A DNA stretch of 64,000 nt, taken from positions 1 through 64,000 of the forward strand of contig JALGSW010000011.1 of assembly GCA_029821635.1 (NCBI GenBank), written 5' to 3'. The first letter of the stretch is position 1. Each line of letters starts with the position of its first letter. The stretch comes from Candidatus Zipacnadia bacterium (GTDB lineage: Bacteria; Armatimonadota; Zipacnadia; Zipacnadales; UBA5352). The notes beneath the pieces are model-generated. The model ran no database searches and was not told the origin of the DNA. It was given only the letters and a program-made list of their open reading frames with translations. Shown piece by piece: positions 28,713 through 38,880 of this stretch. The translations under genes were made by a program, and so were the position numbers.

Positions 28713-30260
28713 CTATGCGTGCGTGATGCGCCTCGGCAGGCGGCTGTCGGTCTCCACGAGCCGCTCCATCAGCCGCACCTGCAGGTCGCGCTTGACCTCT
28801 CGCGCGGCGGGCTCGTCCCACAGGTTCCGCAGCTCGCCGGGGTCCTCCTGCAGGTCAAACAGCTCGCCGAAGGGCTGCCCCGGATACGCGGTGATCTTGT
28901 AGCGCTCCGTCACCAGCGTCCGCAGGCGCAGGCCCATGTGGTCCTCATCGTTCTCGGCGATGACGCTGTCCTGCACGCTCCGCGCCTCGCCGCGCAGGAT
29001 CGGCGTGAGCGAGTTGCCCGGCAGCGCCGGAAGCTGGTTCGAGAGCGCCGGTTCGGGCGGGGTGAACTCGCCCTCAGGCATCGCCACTCCCGCCAGGTCG
29101 AGCATCGTCGGCACGATGTCCAGCCAGCTCGCAAGCCCCTGCGCCTCCATACCGCGCTCAATGCCCGGCCCGGCGAAGATCAGCGGTTGGCGCAGGAGGC
29201 CGTCGAAGTGGAACGGGCCCTTGTTGATGAGCCAGTGGTCGCCCATCATGTCGCCGTGGTCGCACAGGAAGCACACGACCGTATTGTCGCGCAACCCCAG
29301 TCGCTCCAGCGCCGCCATGACGCGCCCGATCTGCGCGTCCACGAAGGAGATCATGCCAAAGGTCATCGCGATGATCTCGCGGAGCTGCTCGTCCTCCATG
29401 AGCGTCGGACTCGTGCGACCCGAACACCAGCGTCCCTGCTCGCAGACCTCGCGGAAGTGCGGCGCGAGGCCATCGAGCTCACCCGCGCGGCGCGTGGGCA
29501 TCGGCACGTCCGCCGGATCGTACATGCTGGCCCACGGCTCGGGCGCGCAGTAGGGATGGTGCGGATCGGGGAACGAGCACCACGCGAAGAACGGCGCGCC
29601 CGCGGGCTGGTCCGCGAGGAACGAGATTGTCCGGTCGGCCACCCACGTGTTGTAGTGCAGCTCGGAGGGGAGCGCCATCGTCCAGGTGCTCTCCGCTCCG
29701 TGCGGCGACGGGCGGCCGGCGTCGGGCCGCATCAGCGCGCGCCCGTGCGGAAGCTGCGCGTCGAGCCAGCGGCCGTAGTCGCCATGCGCGTTGGGCCCGT
29801 GCGAGGTGATCAGTTCGACGCTCTGGAAGCCGTAGTAGGGCGTCGAGACGGCCTTCAGGCGGCCGTCATACCAGAGGGAGCGGGCCTCGGGCCACTCCAG
29901 CGGATCAATGGCTTCGGGCGCGAGCCCCTCTGGCGTGCCGAAGGTGCGCATGTGCAGCTTCCCGACCGAGTGCGTGCGCCAGCCCGCATCGCCGAGGGCC
30001 TCGCCCACGGTCGGGTAGCGCGGATCGAGCGGGATGCCGTTGGTGCGGACCTCGTGCCCGCGAGGCGTCAGGCCAGTGAAGAGCGTGGCGCGGAAGGGCA
30101 TGCACAGCGGGTTGTTGCAGTAGGCGCGATCGAAGCGCACGCCATCGGCCGCCAGCGCGTCGAGGCTCGGGGTCTGCACCACGGGGTTCCCGGCGCAGGC
30201 CATGTGATCGGCGCGCATCTGGTCGACGCAAAAGAAGAGGAAGTTGGGCTGCTCGGACAT
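28713..30260 (-). CDS. Sulfatase (S1 family)
   Basis: 515 residues. The formylglycine site is Cys53 in LCMPFRATLFTG (C-x-P-x-R). Metal ligands are in NFLFFCVDQMRADH and, in the C-terminal part, VCFLCDHGDMMGDHWL. No signal peptide is obvious, so it may be cytoplasmic or exported in another way. Start chosen at 30260, where GGGAG stands eight bases upstream, rather than the ATG at 30275. It removes sulfate esters, presumably from glycans released by nearby enzymes. A parS-like site is 30 bases upstream of the start. Confidence 0.93.
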   Translation of the reverse strand: MSEQPNFLFFCVDQMRADHMACAGNPVVQTPSLDALAADGVRFDRAYCNNPLCMPFRATLFTGLTPRGHEVRTNGIPLDPRYPTVGEALGDAGWRTHSVGKLHMRTFGTPEGLAPEAIDPLEWPEARSLWYDGRLKAVSTPYYGFQSVELITSHGPNAHGDYGRWLDAQLPHGRALMRPDAGRPSPHGAESTWTMALPSELHYNTWVADRTISFLADQPAGAPFFAWCSFPDPHHPYCAPEPWASMYDPADVPMPTRRAGELDGLAPHFREVCEQGRWCSGRTSPTLMEDEQLREIIAMTFGMISFVDAQIGRVMAALERLGLRDNTVVCFLCDHGDMMGDHWLINKGPFHFDGLLRQPLIFAGPGIERGMEAQGLASWLDIVPTMLDLAGVAMPEGEFTPPEPALSNQLPALPGNSLTPILRGEARSVQDSVIAENDEDHMGLRLRTLVTERYKITAYPGQPFGELFDLQEDPGELRNLWDEPAAREVKRDLQVRLMERLVETDSRLPRRITHA

Positions 30261-30289
30261 CGCATGCACTCCCATAACACTCGAACAAA

Positions 30290-30305
30290 TGTTTCACGTG
30301 GAACA
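30290..30305. promoter_or_regulatory. parS: parS-like site, one mismatch
   Basis: TGTTTCACGTGGAACA differs at one position from the chromosomal ParB-binding consensus. The identity with the second site continues outside the 16-mer: 27 bases (30281-30307 against 31834-31860) agree but for one. It lies between two minus-strand genes. Confidence 0.75.
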
Positions 30306-30314
30306 TTTCGCGCG

Positions 30315-31859
30315 TCAGTCGATCTCCAGCCCGCTCGCCTGCAAGTCGGCTGCGTCAGCGAACTCCAGTGAGTAGAGTCGGCAGTTCCGGCCGGTGATGC
30401 GCAGACGCACCGTGCGGCCAACCAGCGCTGTGAAGTCGTGCTGGGCGCGATTGCGCAGGTGTGCGAGCCGCCGCACTGAGTTCCCGCACATCGGGCCGCA
30501 GGGACCCGCGCCCGAGAAGCTTGCGATGCCCTCCCCCGCCTCGTCGAGGAACTCGATCTTCACGTGGCCGCCCGCGCTGGTGTCGAAGTTCATCAGCAAG
30601 CGATTTGCGGGCATGGCGAAGGGTCTGGTGACGATCTCCCCGCCGTCCTCGCCGCACTTTTGCGCCACGAACCGGTCAAGCCCTATGCGCGCCACGCCGA
30701 TCGCGCCGAACTGCGGCGGGTAAGGCTTGTGGTGGCCGGAGTGGTCGAGATCGTAGCCCGCGTAGTAGAGCAGCGTCTCATCGCCCATCGGCACCTGCCC
30801 TGCCGCCATGTAGATGCGCTCCGAGTCCCACGCACCGGTCCTGCTGAGGCGAACAAAGGTGCCGGGCAGAAGCGCCCACTCGATGCCGTCGCGACTGGTG
30901 GCGAGCTTCACATCTAACTTGTTCGCGAGGCCGTAGTGATAGAAGGGGCTGGGCATCATGAGGTAGTTGCGCGTCCCGGGCCACTGCAGCACCATCGGGT
31001 TGTAGAGGTCCATCCAGCCCTGGTGCTCGGCCATGTCCCTGCCCGCCGGCGCCGGGTCAAGCACCTTCTGCGGCGCGGGGAAGTCCGTGAAGCTGTCACT
31101 CTCCGAGCGCCCGACGCAGCGGTAGCCGAAGCGCCCGCTGATGCGCCGGTCCTCCACGACGTAGCCCTCGTTGTAGCGCACGTAGGCCACGTATCTGCCC
31201 AGACGGTCGTCCCACATCGCCACATTCTGCGTGTCGGTGTACCACGGCATGATGCTGGCCTGCGGGTAATACTGCCAGTGGATCCCGTCGGGCGAGAACG
31301 CGCCTCGGATTGTCTTGTATGCGGGCACGCCCTCATCGTGCTCCATCAGCGCCCCGTCCGTGATGAGCTTGTAGCGCTCGGCCTCGGGGGCGGTCGGATC
31401 GATGAACACAGTGCCCGCGTAGTGCGAGCCGAGATCCGGCTCGAAGACGATGTTGTTGTCCGTGCTGCCCTCGAACTCCACGACGCCCAGGCTCGGACGC
31501 TCGAAGGTCACGCCATCCGTGGAGGTCGCGAGGCACAGGCGCGGGCGCATGTCCGCCGACTGCGCGCAGTAGTAGAGGCGGATGACGCCGGCATCGTCCA
31601 CGAGCACCGTGTTGTGCCACCACACGGTCCCCTGCTCCCACGGCATCTCGGGTGCCAGCACCGGCTGAGGGTCGCGCACGGCCTCCATGGGCGTGGTCTC
31701 GAAGCCGGACTTCTGCGCAAACAGGTAGTCGTCGTAGAGGAGCCACTTCTGCGTCCCGAGGTCCATCGGCTCGCCTCCATCCTGCGCAGCGCAGGTAACG
31801 ACAAGTAGGAGAAGCGTCGTGACAACGAGTGCATCGAACAAATGTTTCACGTGAAACAT
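30315..31859 (-). CDS. Secreted five-bladed-propeller protein, glycosidase-like
   Basis: 514 residues. The start codon lies in the parS site, giving MFHVKH, then a signal peptide (ALVVTTLLLLVVTCAAQ). The body has repeated propeller motifs (WWHNTVLVDDAGVIRLYYC, STDGVTFERPSLG, FSPDGIHWQYY, TSRDGIEWALLPG), the pattern of the GH32/43/68 clan and its relatives; Asp and Glu residues of the funnel cannot be assigned with certainty. The C-terminal 120 residues form a beta-sandwich. GGAGGAG from the end of the upstream gene stands ten bases before the ATG. Probable sugar-polymer enzyme or binding protein. Confidence 0.72.
   Translation of the reverse strand: MFHVKHLFDALVVTTLLLLVVTCAAQDGGEPMDLGTQKWLLYDDYLFAQKSGFETTPMEAVRDPQPVLAPEMPWEQGTVWWHNTVLVDDAGVIRLYYCAQSADMRPRLCLATSTDGVTFERPSLGVVEFEGSTDNNIVFEPDLGSHYAGTVFIDPTAPEAERYKLITDGALMEHDEGVPAYKTIRGAFSPDGIHWQYYPQASIMPWYTDTQNVAMWDDRLGRYVAYVRYNEGYVVEDRRISGRFGYRCVGRSESDSFTDFPAPQKVLDPAPAGRDMAEHQGWMDLYNPMVLQWPGTRNYLMMPSPFYHYGLANKLDVKLATSRDGIEWALLPGTFVRLSRTGAWDSERIYMAAGQVPMGDETLLYYAGYDLDHSGHHKPYPPQFGAIGVARIGLDRFVAQKCGEDGGEIVTRPFAMPANRLLMNFDTSAGGHVKIEFLDEAGEGIASFSGAGPCGPMCGNSVRRLAHLRNRAQHDFTALVGRTVRLRITGRNCRLYSLEFADAADLQASGLEID
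31843..31858. promoter_or_regulatory. parS: parS site, perfect
   Basis: TGTTTCACGTGAAACA is the exact 16-bp palindrome bound by ParB in most bacterial chromosomes. It covers the first codons of the neighbouring minus-strand gene. With the site at 30290 it brackets one gene. No parA/parB is in the window. Confidence 0.9.
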
Positions 31860-31866
31860 TCTGCTC

Positions 31867-33930
31867 TCACTCCTCCGCGGACACGTGCAGAAGCTCCCGG
31901 TAGAACGTGTTCGTGGCGCCGTCGGGCGCGGTTACCTCGATCGTGATGAGATTGCGGCCCGGCGCGAGCGTCACATCATGCGAGAAGCGAGAGTAGCCCA
32001 GCCACGGCGGCACTTCGACCGGCTCGCCATTGATCGTTACCGTCGCGCCTGCGCGGCAGGCGCCCCAGATCGTCGCCTGTGCAGGCGAGGTCAGCTCGAC
32101 CTCGCTGCCCGAGACAGGCTTGATCGTGGCCGGCGTGCTCAGCAGCGCGCTCAAAGGCGACGCGCTCACCAGCGCCAGCGGCTCGCGCCCCAGCGCCTCG
32201 ATCTCATTCGCGATAAGCTGCCGGAAGCGATGGATCCACGCCGCGTCCGCACGGTAGCTCTGCAGCCGGAAGCCGGTCGCGAGCGTGCTCGCCCATGACT
32301 CGGCCGCGAACTGCGCCTGCAGGCCCTCCTCAAGCTCCCCGTACGCGCCCAGCTTCTCCACCGCGGCCTCGGCCCGCTCCTCCAGCAGCATCAGCATGTC
32401 GTACTCATCCATGCCCTGCCGGAAGGCCTCCCAGCGCAGCGACGAGCGCCAGACGGGGTCGTGCTCGCGCGGCGGGTAGAGCAGGTGGCCGTTGCCGAAG
32501 TCGTAGTACGTCTTGTCCCGCCTCTCGCTCTTGATCGGCCGGATCTCGGTCCACGGGTCCGGCTCGCCCTCGTACTCGTCGCCATAGCCCCCACCGTAGC
32601 TGCGCAGCGACCACCAGAGCGCTCCCGTGAAGCCGTTCTTCGCCAGAGCCGCCGGGAAGAGGCGCATCGCGCCGGGGTTCCACTCAGCATTGAGCATGTA
32701 CGCCGAGTTGAGGTACGCCCACATCTCCATGCCGTGCGCCCGGCGGATCAGCCACTGCTCGGGCGCCTCGTCCGCGCGCACCGCGAAGAGGTGCCAGCCC
32801 GGACACCAGATGTCCAGATGCTCCGCCAGCTCGTCGCTCATAGAGTTCGTGGTCAGGAGGATGCGCAGTTCGGGCCAGACGGCCTTCGCCCGGCGGCACA
32901 TCTCCGCGGTCAGCGGGAACATCTCCTCGGGAAGCTCGTCGCCGATCTTCCAGATCACCCGGTCGGCCCAGCCGCGCTCGCGCAGGTGGTCGCCCACGCC
33001 GCGCATGTACTGCTCGAAGAGCGGCCAGAACTCGTCCGAACCGACAGCGACCGGCCTGCTCAGGTACCTGTCGCGCGGTCCCCGGCTGGTCAGCGGCATT
33101 GTCGGCGGCACGCCGATGGTCAAGAAGCCAAGCTCGTCGAGGAGCAGTTCCGCCTGCTCGTCATACTCCTCGAAGCCGAGTGTCATGACACCATTGTCGT
33201 CAACGTCGATCTCGATGCCGGCGGCCCCGTACTTGAGCGTATTCACGTCGAGCTCGCGCAGGCGGCGGAAGACCTCTGGATCGCGCTCGACGGTGCTTGA
33301 GTAGTTGATCAGCCGATGCTCCTCCGGCAGGGCGATCTCCCAGACGGTGAGCGCGACCGGCACCGTCGCGGAGAATCCGCCGCCCTCGACGGTGACGCTG
33401 CCCGCATACTCGCCGGCCTCCGCGTCGCGCGGGACCTCGATCGTCAGCAGGAGCGTGGTATTCGTGCCCGCCGGTGCGTCGAAGGGCCCCGGCGGCTCCA
33501 GCGGATCGGGCAGCATCCCGCTCTGGCCGGTGCGCAGGCCGTAGTGGTAGCTTCCGCGCCGCACCTGCGTGTATGCGACACGCTCCCACCTCCACGCTTC
33601 CGCGGGAATCGCTCCCGGCCCATCGAGGGCGCTGAAGCGCAGGTCGAGGCCGGTCAGCGCGGCCGTGGGGCGCAGGACGAGCTGCACCTGCTCGCTCTCA
33701 CCTCGTGCGGCAGCCAGCTCGACGCGTTCGGCGCGCAGGAGGTCTTCGGCTTGCGCGAGGTCCTCGTCAGGGAGGACCTTCTGCGTCGGGCAGCGCACGA
33801 AGATCGCGCAGTCTGCGCCATCGTGCAGCAGCACGGGCCGCATCAGTTGCGGATCAGGCAGGTCGGCGTGCGCGGCGGCAACCGCAAGCGCAAGCCCCAG
33901 GGTCAGCAGCATTGTCCGCTTCATCGCCAT
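31867..33930 (-). CDS. Secreted GH123/DUF4091-type glycoside hydrolase-like protein
   Basis: 687 residues, signal peptide cut near AAAHA. N-terminal sandwich (residues 30-215), then a barrel with VIWKIGDELPEEMF near 345; the Asp-Glu pair is in the position of the GH123 catalytic pair. The DUF4091-type block is LRWEAFRQGMDEYDMLMLLEE. A small C-terminal Ig-like domain follows (VTINGEPVEVPP). The ATG at 33930 overlaps the stop of the upstream gene (TGATG), so both are in one transcript. Substrate unknown. Confidence 0.78.
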   Translation of the reverse strand: MAMKRTMLLTLGLALAVAAAHADLPDPQLMRPVLLHDGADCAIFVRCPTQKVLPDEDLAQAEDLLRAERVELAAARGESEQVQLVLRPTAALTGLDLRFSALDGPGAIPAEAWRWERVAYTQVRRGSYHYGLRTGQSGMLPDPLEPPGPFDAPAGTNTTLLLTIEVPRDAEAGEYAGSVTVEGGGFSATVPVALTVWEIALPEEHRLINYSSTVERDPEVFRRLRELDVNTLKYGAAGIEIDVDDNGVMTLGFEEYDEQAELLLDELGFLTIGVPPTMPLTSRGPRDRYLSRPVAVGSDEFWPLFEQYMRGVGDHLRERGWADRVIWKIGDELPEEMFPLTAEMCRRAKAVWPELRILLTTNSMSDELAEHLDIWCPGWHLFAVRADEAPEQWLIRRAHGMEMWAYLNSAYMLNAEWNPGAMRLFPAALAKNGFTGALWWSLRSYGGGYGDEYEGEPDPWTEIRPIKSERRDKTYYDFGNGHLLYPPREHDPVWRSSLRWEAFRQGMDEYDMLMLLEERAEAAVEKLGAYGELEEGLQAQFAAESWASTLATGFRLQSYRADAAWIHRFRQLIANEIEALGREPLALVSASPLSALLSTPATIKPVSGSEVELTSPAQATIWGACRAGATVTINGEPVEVPPWLGYSRFSHDVTLAPGRNLITIEVTAPDGATNTFYRELLHVSAEE

Positions 33931-36900
33931 CACCCCGCAGGGAGCTCTACCGCGTTATTCGCCTCGTAGAGCTCCGTGATTACGTCTTCCGGGTCAACGA
34001 TCACGGTGAACTGCCGCCCGCGGCGGTCGTTCGGCACCTCGAAGGTCAGCTCCACCACGCGCGCATTGCAGTCGCTCGGCGCCTCCAGCGGCCCCGCCGT
34101 CGCGGTCAGGTCGGGCTTGCCGTCATCGCCGCGGGCGATCACCGTGAACTGCGGCGCCTCTCCCCCACCGATGTTGTGCACGCGCGCGGTAATGGTCGTC
34201 GCGTCGTCGCTGATCACCGTGTCCTGCGGGCAGATCGCCAGGTCCGGGCGCGCGTAGTAGTCCTCGCCCGACGCCTCGATCTGCTCGATCCGCAGCGCGA
34301 CGGTGGTGCGCGGCGGCAGCTCCACGTCGAGCGCCGAGCCCTTCGCGAGGCTCAGCTCGCGCGTGGAGGTGGCCTCGTCGGGCACGCCGTCCTCGTCCGC
34401 GTCCGGGCCGATGGTCACGCGGTAGGAGCCCGGCTCCAGCCGCCAGAGCGTGATCGCGCCCTGCTGCGCCCTCGCCTCGAAGTTGTAGGCCATCAGGCTC
34501 AGGCTCTGCGCGTCGGCCTCGAGCACCCACGCGGCGAAGTCCGGCGACATCCCCTGCCAGGAAATCGCGTGCGTCGGGTAGATGTAGTTGCGGTAGCCGG
34601 GCTGGCCGCCGAGGTACATGCGGTCCACGAGGTCCTTGGAGATCGCCACGCGGTCGGCCGACTGCTCGATCCAGGTGGCGGTAGCCGGGCTGGCCGCCGA
34701 GGTACATGCGGTCCACGAGGTCCTTGGAGATCGCCACGCGGTCGGCCGACTGCTCGATCCAGGTGTGCATCGGAAAGAGCAGCTCAATGCGCTCCCACGA
34801 GGCTTTGAGCGCAGTCAGCAGCGCGTCGCGGTCGCCGAACTGCTTCCACGCCGCGTAGTGCACCTGCGTGCGCGGGTCGTTGCCCATCGAGGGCTTGAGG
34901 TCTCCATAGGAGTAGCCGTCGGCCTGCGCGCGGAGCATCTCGGCGTAGTCGCCCATGACCGAGCGCTCGACCATGTCCGGCATCATGTTCGCGTCGATCA
35001 TGCCCTGGTCGAGCCAGACGCGGTGGGCGAGCAGGTAGCGGTCATCGCCGGTCCACTCGGCCAGCGCAAGGTACATGTTCTCTGAGCCGTAGCCGCCGAA
35101 GGCGTGGGTGGTGCTGACGACCCCGCGGTCCTCGAAGCGCACGGCACTGGGCAGGTAGCTCACGCGGCCCTCGATCGGCCCGTTTTCGGCGATGCTCTTC
35201 TCCACGAGGTCGAGCCAGGCATCGCCATACTCCCGCACGAGGCGCGTGGCGCGGTCATTGCGCGACCACCAACCGACGTAGAGCGGCCCGTGCAGCATTA
35301 GCGTGCTGGAGAGCACGTCCTGATCGTAGGGCGTCTCGGTGACGATCTGCCGCGCACCGTAGAGCTTCGACTTGAAGTGCCGGAAGCCTTGCGTCATGCC
35401 GGTGAGGTGCTCGTCCACGGTGCGCGTGCCATCCATCAGCCGCTCCATGTAGACCGGGTTGCCCGGATACATCTCCGCGGCGCGGCACAGCGCGTTGATG
35501 CCGTCCTCGTAGGCGTGCAGCGGGTCGGTGGTGCGGCGGTTGATGCCGTCCTCGATGAGCACGTCGTAGCAGGTGTCGGCGAGGCGCCGCACCGAGTCGG
35601 CAATGCGCCCGTCCACGTCCGAGATCATGCTCAGCGACACCCAGTCGTTGATGAGGTCGGTATCATCGCCGAGGAAGTGCCCGAACTCCCCGTTGGGCGC
35701 CTGCCGGTGGTCGATCCACCAGTTCACGAAGTCCAGGTCCCTCCGCAGAGCCGCGCGCTGGTAGGCGGCCCACTCAGGCGCGCCCGCTGCGTCCGGGGGC
35801 TGCAGGGCCGTGCGATCGACCGGCTCGCTCGGGTGCGTCCAGATGTGCACCGCGCGGGCGTAGTAGTCATCGGGGAAGCGCGTGTGCAGGTCGTTCAGCG
35901 CGCGATGCAGCTCCATGAACACGCCCGTGCGCTCGGCGAGCCGGTCCATCGCAACCTTCCCCCACGGCCGCGGCTCGGAGACGTCAATGAAGCGATCCTT
36001 GACGTAGGCGAGCTGATCGTGGCGGTACTGCCCGGCCAGCGCCTCCTTCGGCTCGATGAGCAGGTCGAAGCGCGACTGGTGGTCGGCGTCCCAGACCAAC
36101 TCGGCATCATTGCTCGCGAGCAGCCTGATCCAGACCGGGCGGCCGTCGGGGATCACCGTGTCGCGGATGTCGAGCGTAAGGTCGAGGGCCTGCACGCCAT
36201 CCCACGCGCCCTGCGAGGTAACCTCGAAGTCCGCGATCTGCCGCGATGGGACGATCGGGTCGGCGGCGAGCAGCCACAGCGTCGTGCCGGGCTGCAGGTC
36301 GCGGAAGTACAGGCGCGCGCGGATGGCCCCAAGCGCGCGGTCGGCGGAGTCGGCCGGCAGCATCAGGTGGTAGAAGCGCATAGCCTGCATCGGCAGCGCG
36401 CGGGCCTCGGCCGGGGCCTCGCGCGCGCAGCGCAGAGCGGCGCGGTCGTAGGGCTCATACTTGCTGACGATGACGCGCCCGATCTCCGACGACCAGTCGG
36501 TCCACGCGTCGGCGGAGAGGTAGTGCCGCTCGGGCTCACCGGAGAGGTCGCCCGCGTCCTCGCGGAAGGTCTCGAAGAAGCCGATCTCGCGGATGCGCGT
36601 GGGCGGTGGCGGATTCTCTGGCTGCCCCTCCGCATCGGCCTCGGGATCGGGATCGGCGAAGAAGGTCATCGCGGTCTGCGTCTGCGCCCCGTCGAACTCC
36701 CGCGCCAGCAGCGGCTGATCGCTGCGTAGCGGCATCCACGCCTCGCCCTCGGGCTCGAAGATCTGCTCGCCGCGGTACATCTGCCCAAGGCAGTGCCCGC
36801 GGATGCGCAGGTAGTCCCAGCGCTCGCCCTCGTCAAGGCTCAGGATCAGCCCGCCCTCGTCCTGGAAGGAGTAGCCGTGGTAGGTCAGCGGCCAGCGTGT

Positions 36901-37872
36901 GAAGCGGTCGCCATCGCAGACCTTCCACGCCTGCGAGTAGATCGCGCGGGCGTCGTCGATCCCGGCCTGGCGGACGAGCAGCGTCTCATCTTCGCCCGCA
37001 GGCTCGATGCCGAGCAGCGGCTGGCCCTCCCAGCCGAGGTAGTCGGCGCGGTGGGCGGCGAGTTCAGGCGTCCACGCAGCCGCGACCGCGGGCAAGTCCG
37101 GCTGGCCCTCGTAGACCACTCGGACCTCCTCGTCGCTGAGCGGTCGCGAGAACACGCGCAGCTCATCGAGCGCGAAGGGCTGCTGAGTGCCTCCCCAGTA
37201 GTTCCATTCGCCGATGAGCAGCTTGTCCGGCTCGAGGTCCTCGGTCTGCCAGGTGCGCGCTTCCGAGCGGGTGCGCTCGCCGTTCACGTAGAGGCGGAAG
37301 CCCTCGCTTTCATCCCACGCGAAGGCGAGGTGATACCAGGTCTCGCCCTCCCACGGCTCTGACTCGAAGTCGAAGCTGCCGCCCCACGGTCCGTGGACGA
37401 GGATGCGCCCGTAACGCCCGCGCAGGCCGTATGCCATCGCCTCGCGCGAGACGGAGGTGATGCTGAGCAGGCTGTGGTGGACCTGACCGATGGGTCGGTC
37501 GAACTTGACCCAGAACGCAACCGTGCCGCGCCGGAGGTTGACGTTGCCGGAGGCGTCGTAGCGATGCGACTGCCCGCGCTCCATGCGCAGAGCCTTCTCC
37601 ACCACGCCCTCGGTGTCACGCGCGCGGTACAGGCCGATGTCCTTCTGATTGCCGCGATCGTAGGGGTTGAGCACCACGTCGCGGGAGCCGCGGGCGATGT
37701 CCGCCTCCAGGCCCCGCCCGTAGAAGTCGGAGTAGCCGTCGTTGAAGGTCGCGCGCAGCGTCTCCGCCTGGTCGGGCGGGAGATCGACCGCAACGGGCGC
37801 GTACGCCTGCGCGTAGACGAGCGCGCAGGCGATCAGGGCGAGGAGCGCAAACGCCGGGCGGCTGAGCTTCAT
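33930..37872 (-). pseudogene. Giant secreted LamG/CARDB protein, frame broken by an 88-bp duplication
   Basis: Reads from the ATG at 37872 (GGAGGTC six bases before it; signal peptide SRPAFALLALIACALVYAQA). Residues 50-270 include a LamG/concanavalin-like domain (GTVAFWVKFDRPIG, WYHLAFAWDESEGFRLYVNG, ALDELRVFSRPLSDEEV). The middle 650 residues are helical, perhaps a toroid enzyme. The frame is lost within a perfect 88-base direct repeat (34590-34765). A second frame takes over at the same point and continues with GYRNYIYPTHAISWQG, then a CARDB-like domain (ARPDLAICPQDTVISDD) to the stop at 33930. Removing one repeat unit restores a single protein of about 1285 residues. Function unknown; a surface glycan-binding enzyme is likely. 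Confidence 0.75.
34590..34765. repeat. Perfect 88-bp tandem duplication
   Basis: Unit 34590-34677 is repeated at 34678-34765 without a difference that I can find. The length is not divisible by three and breaks the gene on the minus strand. Perfect identity argues for a very recent event or an assembly artefact. Confidence 0.9.
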
Positions 37873-38049
37873 TGAAGTGACCTCCATGGATGGGCCGGCT
37901 TGTCCCGCGGTGGTTCAGGTTCCCGTGTGAGGTCGCCCACACCTGCCGGATCGCTGCAGGGCGCTCGCGCGGCCCCCCCGGCTTGACTCCCGCCCCCCAT
38001 CGTCGTACCCTGCCCGCGCAGGTCAGTGAGACCAACCGGGAGGCCGACC

Positions 38050-38880
38050 ATGCCCTTCGCTTACCGTCGCGAATACCGCGGTCCCGTGCAGCTCGTCGCC
38101 TTCGACTGGGCAGGGACGATCGTTGACTTCGGCTGTCAGGCGCCCGCGCTGGCCTTCGTCGAGCTGTTCCGCGATGCGGGCGTGGAGGTCTCCGTCGAGC
38201 AGGCGCGCGGGCCGATGGGCATCGGCAAGCGCGAGCACATCGCCGCACTGCTCGCCGAGCCCGAGATCGCCCGCGTGTGGAGCGAGGCGCGCGGCGCGCA
38301 GCCGACCTCCGCCGACACCGAGCGGCTCTACGAGGCGTTCCACCCGATCCAGATACGCATGGCGGTCGATCGTGCGGAGATGATCCCCGGCGTGCTGGAG
38401 ACGATCGGCTGGCTGCGCGCGCGCGACACGATGGTCGCCACCAACACCGGCTACTTCCGCGAGGTGCTCGACGCGATCCTGCCGGTGGCCGCCGAGCAGG
38501 GCTTCGAGGCCGACTCGAACGTGTGCGCCACCGACGTGCCCGAGGCGCGGCCCGCCCCGTGGATGCTGGTGGTGAACATGCTGGAGACGGGCGTCTACCC
38601 CGCCGAGGCGGTCGTGAAGGTCGGCGACACGATCCCCGACGTTGAAGAGGGCCTCAACGCCGGCGCCTGGACGGTCGGCGTGATCGAGTCGGGCAACACG
38701 ATCGGGCTGCGCGAGGAGGAGTTGGGCGATCTCCCGCGCGGCGCGCTGGCGGAGATGGCCGAGCGCGCGCGCCTGACGCTGCAGCGCGCGGGCGTGCACT
38801 ACACGATCCCCACCATCGCGGACCTGCCGCCGATCATCGAGGACATCGAGCTGCGGCTGCGGCGGGGCGAGCGCCCGTGA
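38050..38880 (+). CDS. phnX: Phosphonoacetaldehyde hydrolase
   Basis: 276 residues; cleaves phosphonoacetaldehyde to acetaldehyde and phosphate in the cytoplasm. Nucleophile Asp19 in AFDWAGTIVDFG, the Schiff-base Lys60 in PMGIGKREHI, the substrate block PEARPAPWM and the metal-binding VVKVGDTIPDVEEGLNAG are all present, with VIESGN at the end. The usual STTGYT block reads NTGYF, a change worth noting. GGGAGG lies six bases before the ATG at 38050. The stop overlaps the next gene by four bases. No phnW aminotransferase is beside it. Confidence 0.92.
   Translation: MPFAYRREYRGPVQLVAFDWAGTIVDFGCQAPALAFVELFRDAGVEVSVEQARGPMGIGKREHIAALLAEPEIARVWSEARGAQPTSADTERLYEAFHPIQIRMAVDRAEMIPGVLETIGWLRARDTMVATNTGYFREVLDAILPVAAEQGFEADSNVCATDVPEARPAPWMLVVNMLETGVYPAEAVVKVGDTIPDVEEGLNAGAWTVGVIESGNTIGLREEELGDLPRGALAEMAERARLTLQRAGVHYTIPTIADLPPIIEDIELRLRRGERP

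Noticed and set aside
29905-30306. Frame beginning MFHVKHLF at the second parS-like site
   Set aside because: It starts in the parS-like palindrome but runs out of frame through the sulfatase gene; only the site itself is meaningful.
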